From NCBI GenBank assembly GCA_946803715.1, contig CAMPET010000289.1, positions 60,211-74,611 of the forward strand: 14,401 nt of DNA. The letters are read 5' to 3'. The notes below the pieces were generated by a model. It saw only the letters and a program-made list of their open reading frames with translations, had not been told where the DNA came from and searched no databases. Shown here one piece after another: positions 1 through 7,486 of the stretch. Both the position numbers and the translations under genes were made by a program. The stretch is from Beroe ovata. Its lineage: Eukaryota; Ctenophora; Nuda; Beroida; Beroidae. The stretch's first letter is position 1, and every line of letters starts with the position of its first letter.

Positions 1-1
1 A

Positions 2-3
<2 letters not shown>

Positions 4-83
<80 letters not shown>

Positions 84-87
84 TATA
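4..87. repeat. (TG)n microsatellite in intron of gene B
   Basis: Almost pure TG dinucleotide repeat with one TTTG interruption near 66-70. It begins just past the donor site of the TSP1 exon (exon end at 93), so on the minus strand it is a (CA)n tract at the 5' end of the next intron of gene B. Open frames through it coding for alternating Cys-Val are artefacts. Confidence 0.97.
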
Positions 88-92
88 CTCAC

Positions 93-266
93 GGGGACAC
101 GGGTCTCCACTACATGTCTTGTGCTGGGTATCTGATCCCTCACACGGTTCTCCACCGTGTTGTGGTTGTGTACAGTCACGTGTTCTAATCTGCTGTCCCT
201 GCTCCCCACACTCTGCACTACACTCGCTCCAATCCCCCCACTCTGACCACACCCCGTCCACAGGTT
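93..266 (-). CDS. Gene B exon 6: thrombospondin type 1 repeat
   Basis: A 174-bp symmetric phase 1-1 exon (acceptor TTCTCAG, donor CCCC|GTGAGT) of 58 codons. It shows all TSP1 marks: [10 protein letters not shown] tryptophan ladder, [17 protein letters not shown], then four more Cys ending CSGDPCP, for six in total. TSP1 repeats are extracellular binding modules for glycosaminoglycans and other proteins, and the tryptophans are typical C-mannosylation sites. More exons presumably follow past position 1. Confidence 0.93.
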
Positions 267-1620
267 CTGAGAATGACATGTGTCACATGTGTCACATGTG
301 GCACGTTACACGGAGTTTAAGATGTGACACAAGGGGATGCAGATTGAGGGTGAGTTATGATCGTCGTGGTAGTCTGGTAAATTTATAACCGTTGTGAATG
401 CGACATTCGTCCACACTCTTTGCTCCTTCATCCGAGACCGAGCCGTCAGGACAGGGCGTACAACTGATCACCTTGACACCACCCTGAGGAGAGTTACCAT
501 GGTAATAGTTGCCTTGGTAACCTTTCTGTCATTGTTATCGTGCTTTGATATCTCCATAATGGACTCACCAGACTGTAGGTGTTTTCCTCACAGAATATGC
601 AAGCTTGAGTGCTGGTATCGTACTTGGTTCCAGGCGGGCAGTACTCTGAAATTAGCAAANCCATGACAACACTCACTAATCACCATGACAACAGCAACAA
701 TCACCATGACAACACACACTAATCACAATGACAACATTCACTAATCACCATGACAATACTCACTAATCATCTTGACAGCACTCACTAATCACCATGACAA
801 CACTCACTAATCATCTTGACAACATTCACTAATCTCCATGACAACACTCACTACTCACCATGACAACAGCAACAATCACCATGACAACACTCACCGTTAT
901 CCTCCTCCTCTGGCTCACGAACACAATCGTTTGGCGATGCAGATCCCACTTTCAGAGTAGTAGTACCGTCAGGGCATCTTGTGCAGGTATACACGTTGCC
1001 AGGCGACCACGAGCCTAGTGCACATGGCGAGCACATGGAATCAGCGGATATTCCGATGTATGTTCCAGCCGGGCAGGCCCCTTCATCTGCAAATTACTGC
1101 ATGTTACCATGGTGATGTGAGTGGTAACATGGTGATGTTACCATGGTTATGTTAGTGGTAACATGGTCATGTTAACATGGTGATGTGAGTGGTAACATGG
1201 TGATGTTACCATGGTGATGTGAGTGGTAACATGGTGATGTTACCATGGTCATGTGAGTGGTAACATGGTGATGTTACCATGGTTATGTGGGTGGTAACAT
1301 GGTGATGTTACCATGGTGATGTGAGTGGTAACATGGTGATGTTACCATGGTTACTCAAACCTTTCACACAATATGTTCGATCTGGGTTTGGTTTCCATCC
1401 CTCCCCACAGTCAGTGCAAGATTGTTCTCCTAAACGCAGACAAAGATAGAAAAACTTGGTATCAGATAATATCAATCCGGCAATTCAAACTCGGGGGTTC
1501 GCTACAAATATATATTAGAGCGGGGGTACCTGCAAAGTTAGTTGATATCTCATTGCCTGTACAAGTCTCTGCTAGTGTGCGGGCAAAGATTAGAGCAAGC
1601 CACACCAGTAACTGGAACAT
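93..1620 (-). CDS. Gene B: secreted GCC2/GCC3 and TSP1 multidomain protein (5' part)
   Basis: Minus-strand gene reconstructed by eye from splice sites; the 3' part lies beyond the window. Proposed exons, 5' to 3': 1620-1530, 1429-1361, 1086-895, 645-569, 483-390 and 266-93. All introns are GT-AG and the phases match at every join (1, 1, 1, 0, 1, then 1), giving about 232 residues without a stop. The product starts with a hydrophobic signal peptide, followed by a short Cys-rich stretch, two GCC2/GCC3 (ephrin-receptor-like) modules and a thrombospondin type 1 repeat. No membrane segment is seen so far. The family suggests a secreted adhesion or matrix protein; the exact role is unknown. Introns are about 85-275 bp and mostly filled by minisatellites. 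A single n at 659 lies in the intron 3 acceptor region, so distance there is uncertain. Confidence 0.85.
390..645 (-). CDS. Gene B exons 4-5: GCC2/GCC3 module 2, split by an intron
   Basis: Exon 4 is 645-569 (phase 1 in, phase 0 out; donor GTGAGT) and exon 5 is 483-390 (phase 0 in, phase 1 out). Together they encode a second six-Cys GCC2/GCC3 module: CPPGTKYD...[11 protein letters not shown], then [11 protein letters not shown]...DEC. The intron between them (484-568) interrupts the domain in its middle. The module strongly resembles the single-exon module of gene A (shared CEENT, SCTPCPD and SADEC/SVDEC blocks). The exon 5 donor GTTATA is weak but phase-consistent. Confidence 0.85.
660..892. 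repeat. About 22-bp minisatellite in gene B intron 3
   Basis: About ten imperfect copies of a 21-23 bp unit of the type CACCATGACAACACTCACTAAT, filling the intron between exons 3 and 4. Units vary between ATCACCATGAC and ATCATCTTGAC. The array runs up to the n at 659, a likely collapsed or unresolved tandem array. Confidence 0.9.
895..1086 (-). CDS. Gene B exon 3: GCC2/GCC3 (ephrin-receptor-like) module 1
   Basis: A 192-bp symmetric phase 1-1 exon (acceptor TTTGCAG, donor AACG|GTGAGT) of 64 codons. The pattern CPAGTYIG...CSPCALG...CTRCPDGTT...NDC matches the GCC2/GCC3 (Pfam ephrin-receptor-like) cysteine spacing with six Cys. An acidic tail (REPEEEDN) links to the next module. The domain assignment comes from its motifs; its binding partner cannot be inferred. 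Confidence 0.88.
1105..1352. repeat. 34-bp minisatellite in gene B intron 2
   Basis: Seven tandem 34-bp units (1105-1342) plus a partial eighth. Each unit holds TACCATGG and GTGGTAACATGG, so GGTAAC and GTTACC half-sites alternate as inverted repeats. It fills almost the whole intron between exons 2 and 3. Units differ at a few positions (GGTGAT, GGTTAT or GGTCAT). Confidence 0.93.
1361..1429 (-). CDS. Gene B exon 2: short Cys-rich module
   Basis: A 69-bp symmetric phase 1-1 exon between the acceptor GTTTAG and the donor AAAG|GTTTGAG. It codes for 23 residues with three cysteines ([18 protein letters not shown]), like a fragment of an EGF/TNFR or GCC2/GCC3-type module. The first exon adds one Cys just upstream (ETCTG), giving four in total. 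Confidence 0.8.
1530..1620 (-). CDS. Gene B exon 1: start codon and signal peptide
   Basis: ATG at 1620-1618 opens a frame beginning [17 protein letters not shown], a classic signal peptide: short N-region, hydrophobic core and a small-residue cleavage site after TLA. About 13 mature residues ([13 protein letters not shown]) follow before the donor GCAG|GTACC, phase 1. This start was chosen because it puts a signal peptide directly before the cysteine-rich part and joins in frame to the next exon across a 100-bp intron. A 20-bp minisatellite begins about 20 bp upstream of the ATG. Confidence 0.85.
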
Positions 1621-1642
1621 GGCCTACGAATTGTAAAGTGCT

Positions 1643-1764
1643 GTCAGTGTTACCATGGTTATGTCAGTGTTACCATGGTTATGTCAGTGTTACCATGGTT
1701 CTGTCAGTGTTTCCATGGTTATGTCAGTGTTACCATGGTAATGTCAGTGTCACCATGGTGGCAA
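1643..1764. repeat. 20-bp minisatellite just upstream of gene B
   Basis: Six units of about 20 bp, GTCAGTGTTACCATGGTTAT, ending some 20 bp before the gene B start codon. It therefore sits in the 5'UTR or core promoter region of gene B. It shares the CCATGG core with the intronic arrays. Confidence 0.92.
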
Positions 1765-2536
1765 ACCACCCACAACAGTTGAAACTGAAGCATTGTCAAC
1801 AAATTCAAAGGTAATGTACACGATAGTAGTATTACAGAAAAAACAATACTAGGATCTGATTTCGTTGCGGATAAAATCATGCAAATTCAATTACGAAACT
1901 GCTGCGGACACCCCAGCAGCAAGGATTTAATTATCATCTCCCAGTAAGAGCTGGAATCCCATTGGACACAGAGTTGTACAATGAGCTACAATGAGGAAGT
2001 TGAAGCTGTCACCGCTAATTAGATTACATCTGCAGGATCATGTTATCATTCTGCAGGAGGGACGCACATATGCACGTCGGCTCGGATGGGTAGAATTTCA
2101 ATCCGATGATCGGTTCCCAATTTATGAGCCCCCCCTTCTCCGCTACATGCTTGTCGATTTGAGAGAGCCTTTGAGGAAAGCTCCCAAACAGATTGAGTTA
2201 TTGAATTAAATCATTTACCATAGCTGAAAACAAATGAAAAATGCACTGGTTTTTAAAAATATCTTATTCGCATAACATCCCAAAAATTTAACATTGAATA
2301 ATCTTGCTGTCATTGGTTTTCGTTTAAATCTACTGTCATTGTTAAATAAATTGTGAAAACCTTTTCATTGAAAAGGTCATAATAAGAATGTTAGGTAATA
2401 ATATGAAAGATTGGTCAACTTTCAATTAAATGTCATTCGAGGGAACATTTTTCTTGAACTTAAACATTCCACTTGTCAAATTGTAACAAATTGTCATGGC
2501 AACATGCGTCATGCAGTCACGGTGATCCATTTCAGA
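1765..2536. other. Intergenic region between genes A and B
   Basis: A mostly AT-rich spacer between the gene A stop and the gene B 5' array. It carries a plus-strand open frame at 1991-2209 (72 codons, middle part GRTYARRLGWVEFQ) that follows an acceptor-like CTGCAG at about 2035. It matches no family I recognise, and the minus strand of the same stretch is also partly open, so I do not call it a gene. No canonical AATAAA was found on the minus strand in 2220-2536. Confidence 0.5.
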
Positions 2537-2813
2537 TCAGTTAAGACCGGGGATGTAGAACGGGGCGTTGGCTTTCGTCCAGGGACAACCCAACCTCACG
2601 CCTTCCATCAGCATCTGTGAGTGAAATATGTCATTTTAACATTTATTATCGCTTTACCGCCTGCTACACTAACAATTCTTGTTACACCCCCTATTCATGT
2701 AACAATTTTTACCTCTCTGGGGGACGGACATCCCATATCAATGTCCCATCGGTCTAGAGTTATTCCTGCTGTGTCCTCCATATATCTCACCATTGCCCTC
2801 ATACACGTGCATT
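2537..2813 (-). CDS. Gene A exons 13-14: C-terminus and stop
   Basis: Exon 2813-2713 (phase 1-0; acceptor CACACGCAG, donor AGAG|GTAAAA) encodes ECTCMRAMVRYMEDTAGITL and a further Cys. Exon 2614-2537 (acceptor ACTCACAG) encodes 25 residues ending NAPFYIPGLN and the stop TGA. The four-Cys tail has no membrane anchor, so the protein is probably secreted. A different frame of the last exon would end at TAA 2543-2541, but it would not join in phase to exon 13. Confidence 0.82.
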
Positions 2814-5800
2814 CTGCGTGTGGAAAAGTAGAAGGAGTAGAGGGAATGTAGAGGGAGTAGAGGGAATATAGAGGGAGTAGGTACAGGAAGGGAGCTTGAG
2901 GGAGTATACTTTGTAAATATTCCTAGATTACGTACCCATGTAAGGTTTATTCCTGAAAATGCCAGCTTCATCGTTCATCTGGAAGTCTTGAGCAGCTGCT
3001 AATAGGAAGTCTGGTCCATAGTCAGCGAAGCTGATTACAGAGCCCAGAGTGCTGGCGACGATCTGGTCCGATATAGCTTCCCTGCAATATTATAACAGTG
3101 TTGTCATGGTGAATCACTATGACAACGCTGTCACAACCACATAGTGACACTATGCCATTGTCACTAATACAGTTTGCTAGGAACACTTACACTGACTCAT
3201 CCGTCACATCAATTTCATTGAGAGGGTTTATACCACATCCACCTCCTGGAAATGTAAAAATTTGTTGCATGTTGCTACATGTTGCTACGAGTTACAATGT
3301 GTTGCTACGGTGTTGCTATGGGTAGTGACTCACGGTTGTCGATAACAGCCCAAGTATCAGCAAATGACATGTCAGGCAATGGTGGATACATGAACAATCC
3401 CGTGTCATCAGCATCGTTGCCTGTGAAATGGCTGAGTGTTGCTATGGTTACAGCAATGAGGAGTCTTGCTATGAGATAACAATATTGATCAGTGTTGCTA
3501 TGTGATAACACCATGGATCAGTGTTGTCATGGTAACAGTGCTAACCGTCATTGTTACCACACAGTCCACACGACTTAGTCTCATCCGCTACAGCGATTTT
3601 AGCGTATGCGAGTCCATCCCACTCCAGTTTGAATTTTCCATTGTCAACCATCATATAGAGTCCATCGAATGTAATGACAGCATCTGTAAAATTATTGATG
3701 TATAGAAGATTGGCATAGGAGCTAAGACGATTGATAGCTATGACCATTTCATCTTGGAATTGCTCTCAAACCTCCAATTTTCAGCAACTCATTTTCGGAA
3801 ACTCCCTTCATGATACCATTGTCGTTGATACCGAATCCCCGCTTTATCTCAAACATCGCCGTGCCGTAATTAATTCCCGCTGAATGCAGATTGTTTCTCA
3901 TTTTGTATGTATGTGTTTGTGTGTTTGTCTTTGTCAAATTTGTGTGTTAATGTTTGACTGTGTGTGTTTATGTGTCTGTGTATGTGTTTATGTGTTTGTG
4001 TTCAGCAAACCTTTCTCATTGCACTCAAACTCCACTCGGCCATCGCCCGTTGCTCCTTTAGAAAAGTAAGTCTCGCACCACCCTTGACTCATGACAAATC
4101 CGGAACAACTGTTATCCGCATCACATCTCTCCTTACACCGTGTGTCCAGGTAATAATTCCTCCGTGCGAAGTTTTCAGGGTTTTCTCCTCCCCTACACGC
4201 TCCCACACTCTGCGTGTATTGAACAACGGGGTCACCTGGTGGGGAGTGTTGTCATGGTGACACATTCCTGTATAGTCATGGTAACACATTGCTGTTGTGT
4301 TGTCATAGTCACATTCCTGTGTTGTCATGGTAATACACTGCTATTGTGTTGTCATGGTAACACACTGCTGATGTGTTGTCATGGCTGTTGTGTTGTCTTG
4401 GTGTCACACTGCTGTTGTGTTGTCATGGTGATAACAGTCTACTCACGTGTCACAACGGTTAGCGATGTTAAACATGTAGATTCCTTTTCACATGGTGTGA
4501 ATTTCCCGTACACATACCATGTAAATGCACTGCAATCCATCGCAAGAACATAGGTACAATCGCCGCGGAAATCATAAAATTCTCCTGGAATAAATTAGTG
4601 GTGTTATTGCGACCACAGCAGCAGTCAAGTTTTCTCATAGCAACCTCGTCAACAACAAACCGTCAAATGTCATGATATGTGGATCTCCAAATACATAGCA
4701 GGCGGAGTCAGAGGAGGGCACAAAGTCAGCATCCTGAGTGACAACATTGAACCCTCTGCGCACGTGTGTGTGGTCATAGCAACGGTAAATGCGTGCGTCA
4801 TACCGTCCAGCTTCTGACACTTCTTTACTCCGTACATCCTGCATATCATGCAGTGGATGAGACAAGGTGTTACACGGTTACCATGGTAACAACTGGTGAT
4901 GAATGTTCCCATAGCAATGCTCATAGCAACCTCATCAATGGGACTCATCCCCGAATCTCTTGCTGCTTTGAACCACTCGACCGTCAGTGTGTCATCTGTT
5001 ATCTCACTGTTCAACACTGTTGTCTCTCCCTTCTGACTGTGGGGAATAGTCTTACAAACTGACAAAATTGACGTCACCATGACATCACTAACGTCACCAT
5101 GACAACACCCACATCAAGTAAGAACTCGTGGCAAAGTCCATCTTATACTCCTCGACAGCAACTTCAGCCTCGCCGGGGATGTAGCCCTCAGCCTCGAACC
5201 GCCAAATTGAGTCTTCACATGAGAGATCGACATTGCCTCCAGCCTGATTCATTTAGTGAGAGTGTCAAGTGACAGTGTCAAGTGACGGTGTCAAGTGACG
5301 GTGTCTAGTGACAGTGTCAAGTGACAGTGTCAAGTGACAGTGTCAAGTGACGGTGTCAAGTGACAGTGTCAAGACATCACGTATTGATGGTGTCAAGGTG
5401 ATTTGCGGTGTCAAGAAGACATTTTGCTGGTTTCTACTCACGAAAGACTGTCCGTTGTTAAAGAAAGTTGCCGTTGCTATTTCCATGCCAGTAACAGCAT
5501 CAATACAACTGAGTGTGGCTGTCACCGGTCCAGTCAGTGTTGCTTCTATTCGTGCTGTGGGTGGTGTCAGCATGTGTTAACAGTTGATTGTGTGATACAC
5601 GGACACAGTGGTGTCAGCATGTTACCACATTATGTGTGTTTGAATCTGTGTCCTTGTATCTTGGTGTCCACTGTCGCTGTCTGTGTCTGTGTCTGTATAA
5701 AGTGTGAGTCTGTGATGACACTCACCATCGCGCAGATAGCACTCATCTGCACTCGTTGCACCGGCGTCACTGAATTTAGAGTCCGGGCATGGAGTACACG

Positions 5801-6058
5801 AGTCCGACGCCTCCAAACTGAACGTATTCTCCTCGCAGAGCAGGCAGTCCCCGTTTTCACTTGCGTAGGTTCCCGCTGGGCAGGGGTCCCTCTGTTCCTC
5901 CACATACGCTGAGGAAGTGACTGTTTCCATGGTAACCTCTGACGGGCTTTGAGTTTGATAGGTCAAAGTTGTCGGACTGGTCACGTCTGAGTAGTCGATT
6001 GTCGGAGTGGGGTCCACATCTAGAACCTCGGTCGTATCACGGTCAGCGCTTCTCACTC
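2537..6058 (-). CDS. Gene A: extracellular GCC2/GCC3 and VWD multidomain protein, 5' end missing
   Basis: Minus-strand gene with 14 proposed exons: 6058-5726, 5554-5442, 5243-5113, 5036-4874, 4838-4661, 4584-4447, 4199-4011, 3879-3772, 3683-3546, 3420-3334, 3245-3191, 3081-2936, 2813-2713 and 2614-2537. Phases match at every join and the total (652 codons with stop, after a partial first codon) is open throughout. Domain order: Ser/Thr/Pro-rich linker, GCC2/GCC3, an unrecognised region, VWD with an inserted PAN/apple-like exon, and a C-terminal Cys-containing tail ending in TGA at 2539-2537. The VWD is closest in feel to VWDE-type proteins (GDPHIMTFDG start, GLCGNNDG end). No C-terminal membrane segment is seen, so it is probably secreted. 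The 5' end and signal peptide are lost upstream, where the contig runs into a G tract and gap. The least certain joins are exon 4/5 and the exon 7 acceptor. Confidence 0.85.
2826..2880. repeat. Short GTAGAGGGA tandem repeat in gene A intron 12
   Basis: About five copies of a 10-bp unit alternating GTAGAGGGAA and GTAGAGGGAG, near the acceptor of exon 13. On the minus strand it is a CT-rich run (CCTCTAC), which may act as part of the polypyrimidine region. Confidence 0.8.
2936..3420 (-). CDS. Gene A exons 10-12: post-VWD region
   Basis: Exons 3420-3334 (phase 1-1), 3245-3191 (1-2, strong GTAAGT donor) and 3081-2936 (2-1) join in frame. The first continues the VWD tail (NDADDTGLFMYPP, FADTWAVID), which matches the acidic stretch and FADSW-like motif after GLCGN in VWD proteins. 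The rest (GGCGINPLNEIDVTDES, then SFADYGPDFLLAAAQDF) belongs to no domain I recognise. Confidence 0.8.
3546..3879 (-). CDS. Gene A exons 8-9: second half of the VWD domain
   Basis: Exon 3879-3772 (phase 1-1; acceptor CATTCAG, donor GGAG|GTTTGA) encodes INYGTAMFEIKRGFGINDNG. Exon 3683-3546 (1-1; acceptor TTTTACAG, donor GACG|GTTAGC) encodes LYMMVDNGKFKLEWDGLAY and then KSCGLCGNNDG. The WDG and GLCGN-DG motifs are the signature of the VWD C-terminal half. This confirms that the domain runs across exons 5, 6, 8 and 9. Confidence 0.87.
3898..4004. repeat. Degenerate TG-rich tract in gene A intron 7
   Basis: Imperfect TGTGTTTG/TGTATG repeat filling most of the 131-bp intron between exons 7 and 8. 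It reads as CA-rich on the coding strand. Confidence 0.85.
4011..4199 (-). CDS. Gene A exon 7: PAN/apple-like cassette inside the VWD
   Basis: A 189-bp phase 1-1 exon between the two halves of the VWD. It codes for 63 residues with six Cys: CRGGENPENF, YYLDTRCKERCDADNSC, SGFVMSQGWCETYF and VEFEC. The CxxxC-x5-C-x-GF pattern is typical of PAN/apple-like domains. The donor is AAAG|GTTTGC. For the acceptor, GTGGGAG at about 4200 keeps phase 1, whereas the better-looking CGCAG at 4210 would break the frame, so the 5' boundary is uncertain. Skipping the exon leaves the VWD in frame. Confidence 0.72.
4240..4440. repeat. About 29-bp minisatellite in gene A intron 6
   Basis: About seven imperfect units of the type TGTTGTCATGGTAACACACT plus GCTGTTG. 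Each carries the CATGGTAAC or CATGGTGAC core seen in the other intronic arrays. It fills the intron before the PAN/apple-like cassette exon. Confidence 0.85.
4447..4838 (-). CDS. Gene A exons 5-6: first half of the VWD domain
   Basis: Exon 4838-4661 (phase 0-1) ends with SACYVFGDPHIMTFDG, the hallmark start of a von Willebrand type D domain. Exon 4584-4447 (1-1; acceptor TTATTCCAG, donor CACGTGAGT region) continues with EFYDFRGDCTYVLAMDC and a Cys pair near FTPCEKESTC. The join restores the codon GGA exactly at FDG|EFYDF. VWD domains occur in secreted, often multimerising, adhesion proteins and mucins. The short upstream intron (4839-4873, 35 bp) is the weakest part of the model. Confidence 0.85.
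4874..5554 (-). CDS. Gene A exons 2-4: region between GCC2/GCC3 and VWD
   Basis: Exons 5554-5442 (phase 1-0), 5243-5113 (0-2) and 5036-4874 (2-0) join in frame to about 135 residues with only a few Cys. Recognisable stretches are GPVTATLSCIDAVTG, FEAEGYIPGEAEVAVEEYKM and TLTVEWFKAARDSGMSPIDE. I recognise no family; the composition is that of a beta-rich extracellular segment, and VWDE-like proteins also have a divergent region before their VWD. The exon 3 donor (GAT|GTGGGT) and exon 4 donor (CGT|GTAACA) are non-ideal and were chosen to keep phase. Confidence 0.7.
4877..4890. promoter_or_regulatory. Perfect X-box-like palindrome GTTACCATGGTAAC
   Basis: A 14-bp perfect palindrome that fits the RFX-factor X-box consensus GTNRCC-N(0-3)-RGYAAC. 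It lies at the end of gene A exon 4. Near matches occur at 494-507 and in most intronic arrays. Binding is inferred from the motif only. Confidence 0.35.
5262..5373. repeat. 13-bp minisatellite in gene A intron 2
   Basis: About 8.6 tandem copies of GTGTCAAGTGACA or GTGTCAAGTGACG, with one TCTAG variant. It lies in the intron between exons 2 and 3. Confidence 0.95.
5726..6058 (-). CDS. Gene A exon: mucin-like linker plus GCC2/GCC3 module
   Basis: A 333-bp symmetric phase 1-1 exon (acceptor TTATCCAG, donor GATG|GTGAGT). About 60 residues rich in Ser, Thr and Pro (for example PTPTIDYSDVTSPTTLTYQT) come first, probably O-glycosylated. A complete six-Cys GCC2/GCC3 module follows: CPAGTYASENGDCLLC, CEENTFSLEASDSCTPC, then SADEC. 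The exon must continue from a missing upstream one because it begins inside a codon. Confidence 0.87.
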
Positions 6059-6131
6059 CTGGATAATATTGGATAATTGAGATCATTCATGGTGTGTGGG
6101 ATAGGGATATTTTGGTTGATATGTGGAACAT

Positions 6132-6159
6132 GGGGGGGGGGGGTTTGGGCCCGGCCCGG

Positions 6160-6210
<51 letters not shown>

Positions 6211-6211
6211 N
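6132..6211. other. G homopolymer and contig gap
   Basis: A 12-base G run is followed by GTTTGGGCCCGGCCCGGC-type sequence, then 50 consecutive G (6161-6210) and an n. It looks like a poly-G sequencing or scaffold-end artefact rather than biology. It separates gene A from whatever precedes it, so the gene's first exons are probably missing. Confidence 0.85.
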
Positions 6212-7124
6212 GAGGAAATGTCAATGATCTGAGGTGGGAAAATCGTATGGTGGTTTGCGAGCAACCAAGTCAAAAAGTGACAGATTGTGATTGCTACTGC
6301 AGTCTCGGAAAAAGTGTAATGAGAGAAAAGCAGGCTCCTGTGTGGCTGAATTGATTTGTGAAAATCACTCCCCTCCTTATCCTAGTATCCGTTGTACTTG
6401 ATATTTTGTTAATCTGAGAGATATTTTTGGGTAATGATATTACCTGCAGCGTTGCAGAACTTGCAAATCTCGTGTTTATCGAATTAAAACTGTGCGTAAC
6501 AGATATGATTGGACAATTGTCCTTGGTATCAGGTTTACTGAGTGATAATTCACTTATCAGTAATCAACTCATCCTTATGTTAATACCAGACATATGGCTG
6601 AATATTTATTTTAGAACTCATATCAGTATTCTAGAACTCGTATCTGTATTTTTCTCAATCACAATGGACTCACCACATTTTTATTCAGGTATCATAAATA
6701 TAATCAGCATTACGAAGAGTCAGACTACGAAGTGTCAGAGTGCGTCGAACGTTGCACTGCAAAGATGAACCAAGAGTTAAGAAATCACTTTCAGTTTCAA
6801 CTTATGAATATGATAATTTGTTCAAGTTTTATTTGAATTTTTCTGTTTCTCTTGTACTTTTAGTTTATTGATAAAAATGGCGAAGGACTAGTAACAACCA
6901 GTAGAGCATTAGAAACTCCGCCTTATCAAGGTTATTAGGCCTTGTTGAGATCCAGTAGATAACTTCGCGCCTGCTACATGTGCTGGTCTCCTAGTGCTAC
7001 TGGTGGTACTTGGACCCCCGGTTTAACTTCAAGCTACTGCTAGATTCAGATCGAAACAGGTCTAGCATCGCCAATCGCGCTCGACAACTCTCAGCATTGC
7101 CAATGTTATATGTTATAGTGTTAG
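6212..7124. other. Region without a recognisable gene
   Basis: AT-rich sequence. One plus-strand segment (6689-6836) follows an acceptor-like TTATTCAG and reads YEESDYEVSECVERC before a TGA. The opposite strand of the same stretch also has an acceptor-like TTTGCAG and a short frame that ends at a TGA overlapping AATAAA. Neither can be assigned to a family. A hydrophobic 113-codon open frame at 6427-6768 is best explained by base composition. Confidence 0.5.
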
Positions 7125-7373
7125 CAAAATGGTTTTCTCCTTCATGCTTTAGAATTAGTGATAGCCGGCGCCGCGCAATTCAAATTCCGCCCAGTTGTCG
7201 CACTCACAGGCAAGGATATTTATATCGATGGAATTCCGCGTCGCTCATGCTGTGCCCAGTAACCTGGCATATGTACAGTGTGCCTTGCTCAGAATGCCGC
7301 TGCGCTCGGATCGATCGGCAGTTGGGAAGCCCTAAGCGCGGCGAAAGCCGCCGCCAAGCATGTCCAGTGTCGG
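7125..7373 (+). pseudogene. Possible exon or exon remnant with one in-frame TAA
   Basis: An 83-codon frame exactly bounded by an acceptor-like TGTTAG (7119-7124) and a strong donor CGG|GTGAGT, phase 0 on both sides. It reads HALELVIAGAAQFKFRPVV and ALTGKDIYIDGIPRRSCCAQ, then TAA at 7260-7262, and continues in the same frame with CLAQNAAALGSIGSW and an Ala-rich end. I recognise no family. It may be a decayed exon, a base-call error at the TAA, or chance openness in CpG-rich DNA. Confidence 0.3.
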
Positions 7374-7486
7374 GTGAGTTCGAGTTTGGTAATAACAAAT
7401 TGGTATATCATTTTTGATTATACTGTCATTCACGTTAACAGAGCGATCAAATTACATCTAGTCAAAGCGAGATCTGTGATTGACAG

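Noticed and set aside
8-388. Long plus-strand frames starting in the TG repeat (Cys-Val repeats)
   Set aside because: Produced by the dinucleotide repeat, and antisense to the clearly supported TSP1 exon.
1991-2209. 72-codon plus-strand frame as a separate gene
   Set aside because: Protein-like in part, but no family, no second exon found, and no promoter or polyadenylation signal recognised. Kept only as a note in the intergenic entry.
6043-6354. Poly-Gly or poly-Pro open frames
   Set aside because: Caused by the G homopolymer, which is probably artificial.
6427-6768. 113-codon hydrophobic plus-strand frame
   Set aside because: AT-rich, leucine/isoleucine-heavy composition without motif, splice support or family resemblance; the strand opposite and another frame are equally open.
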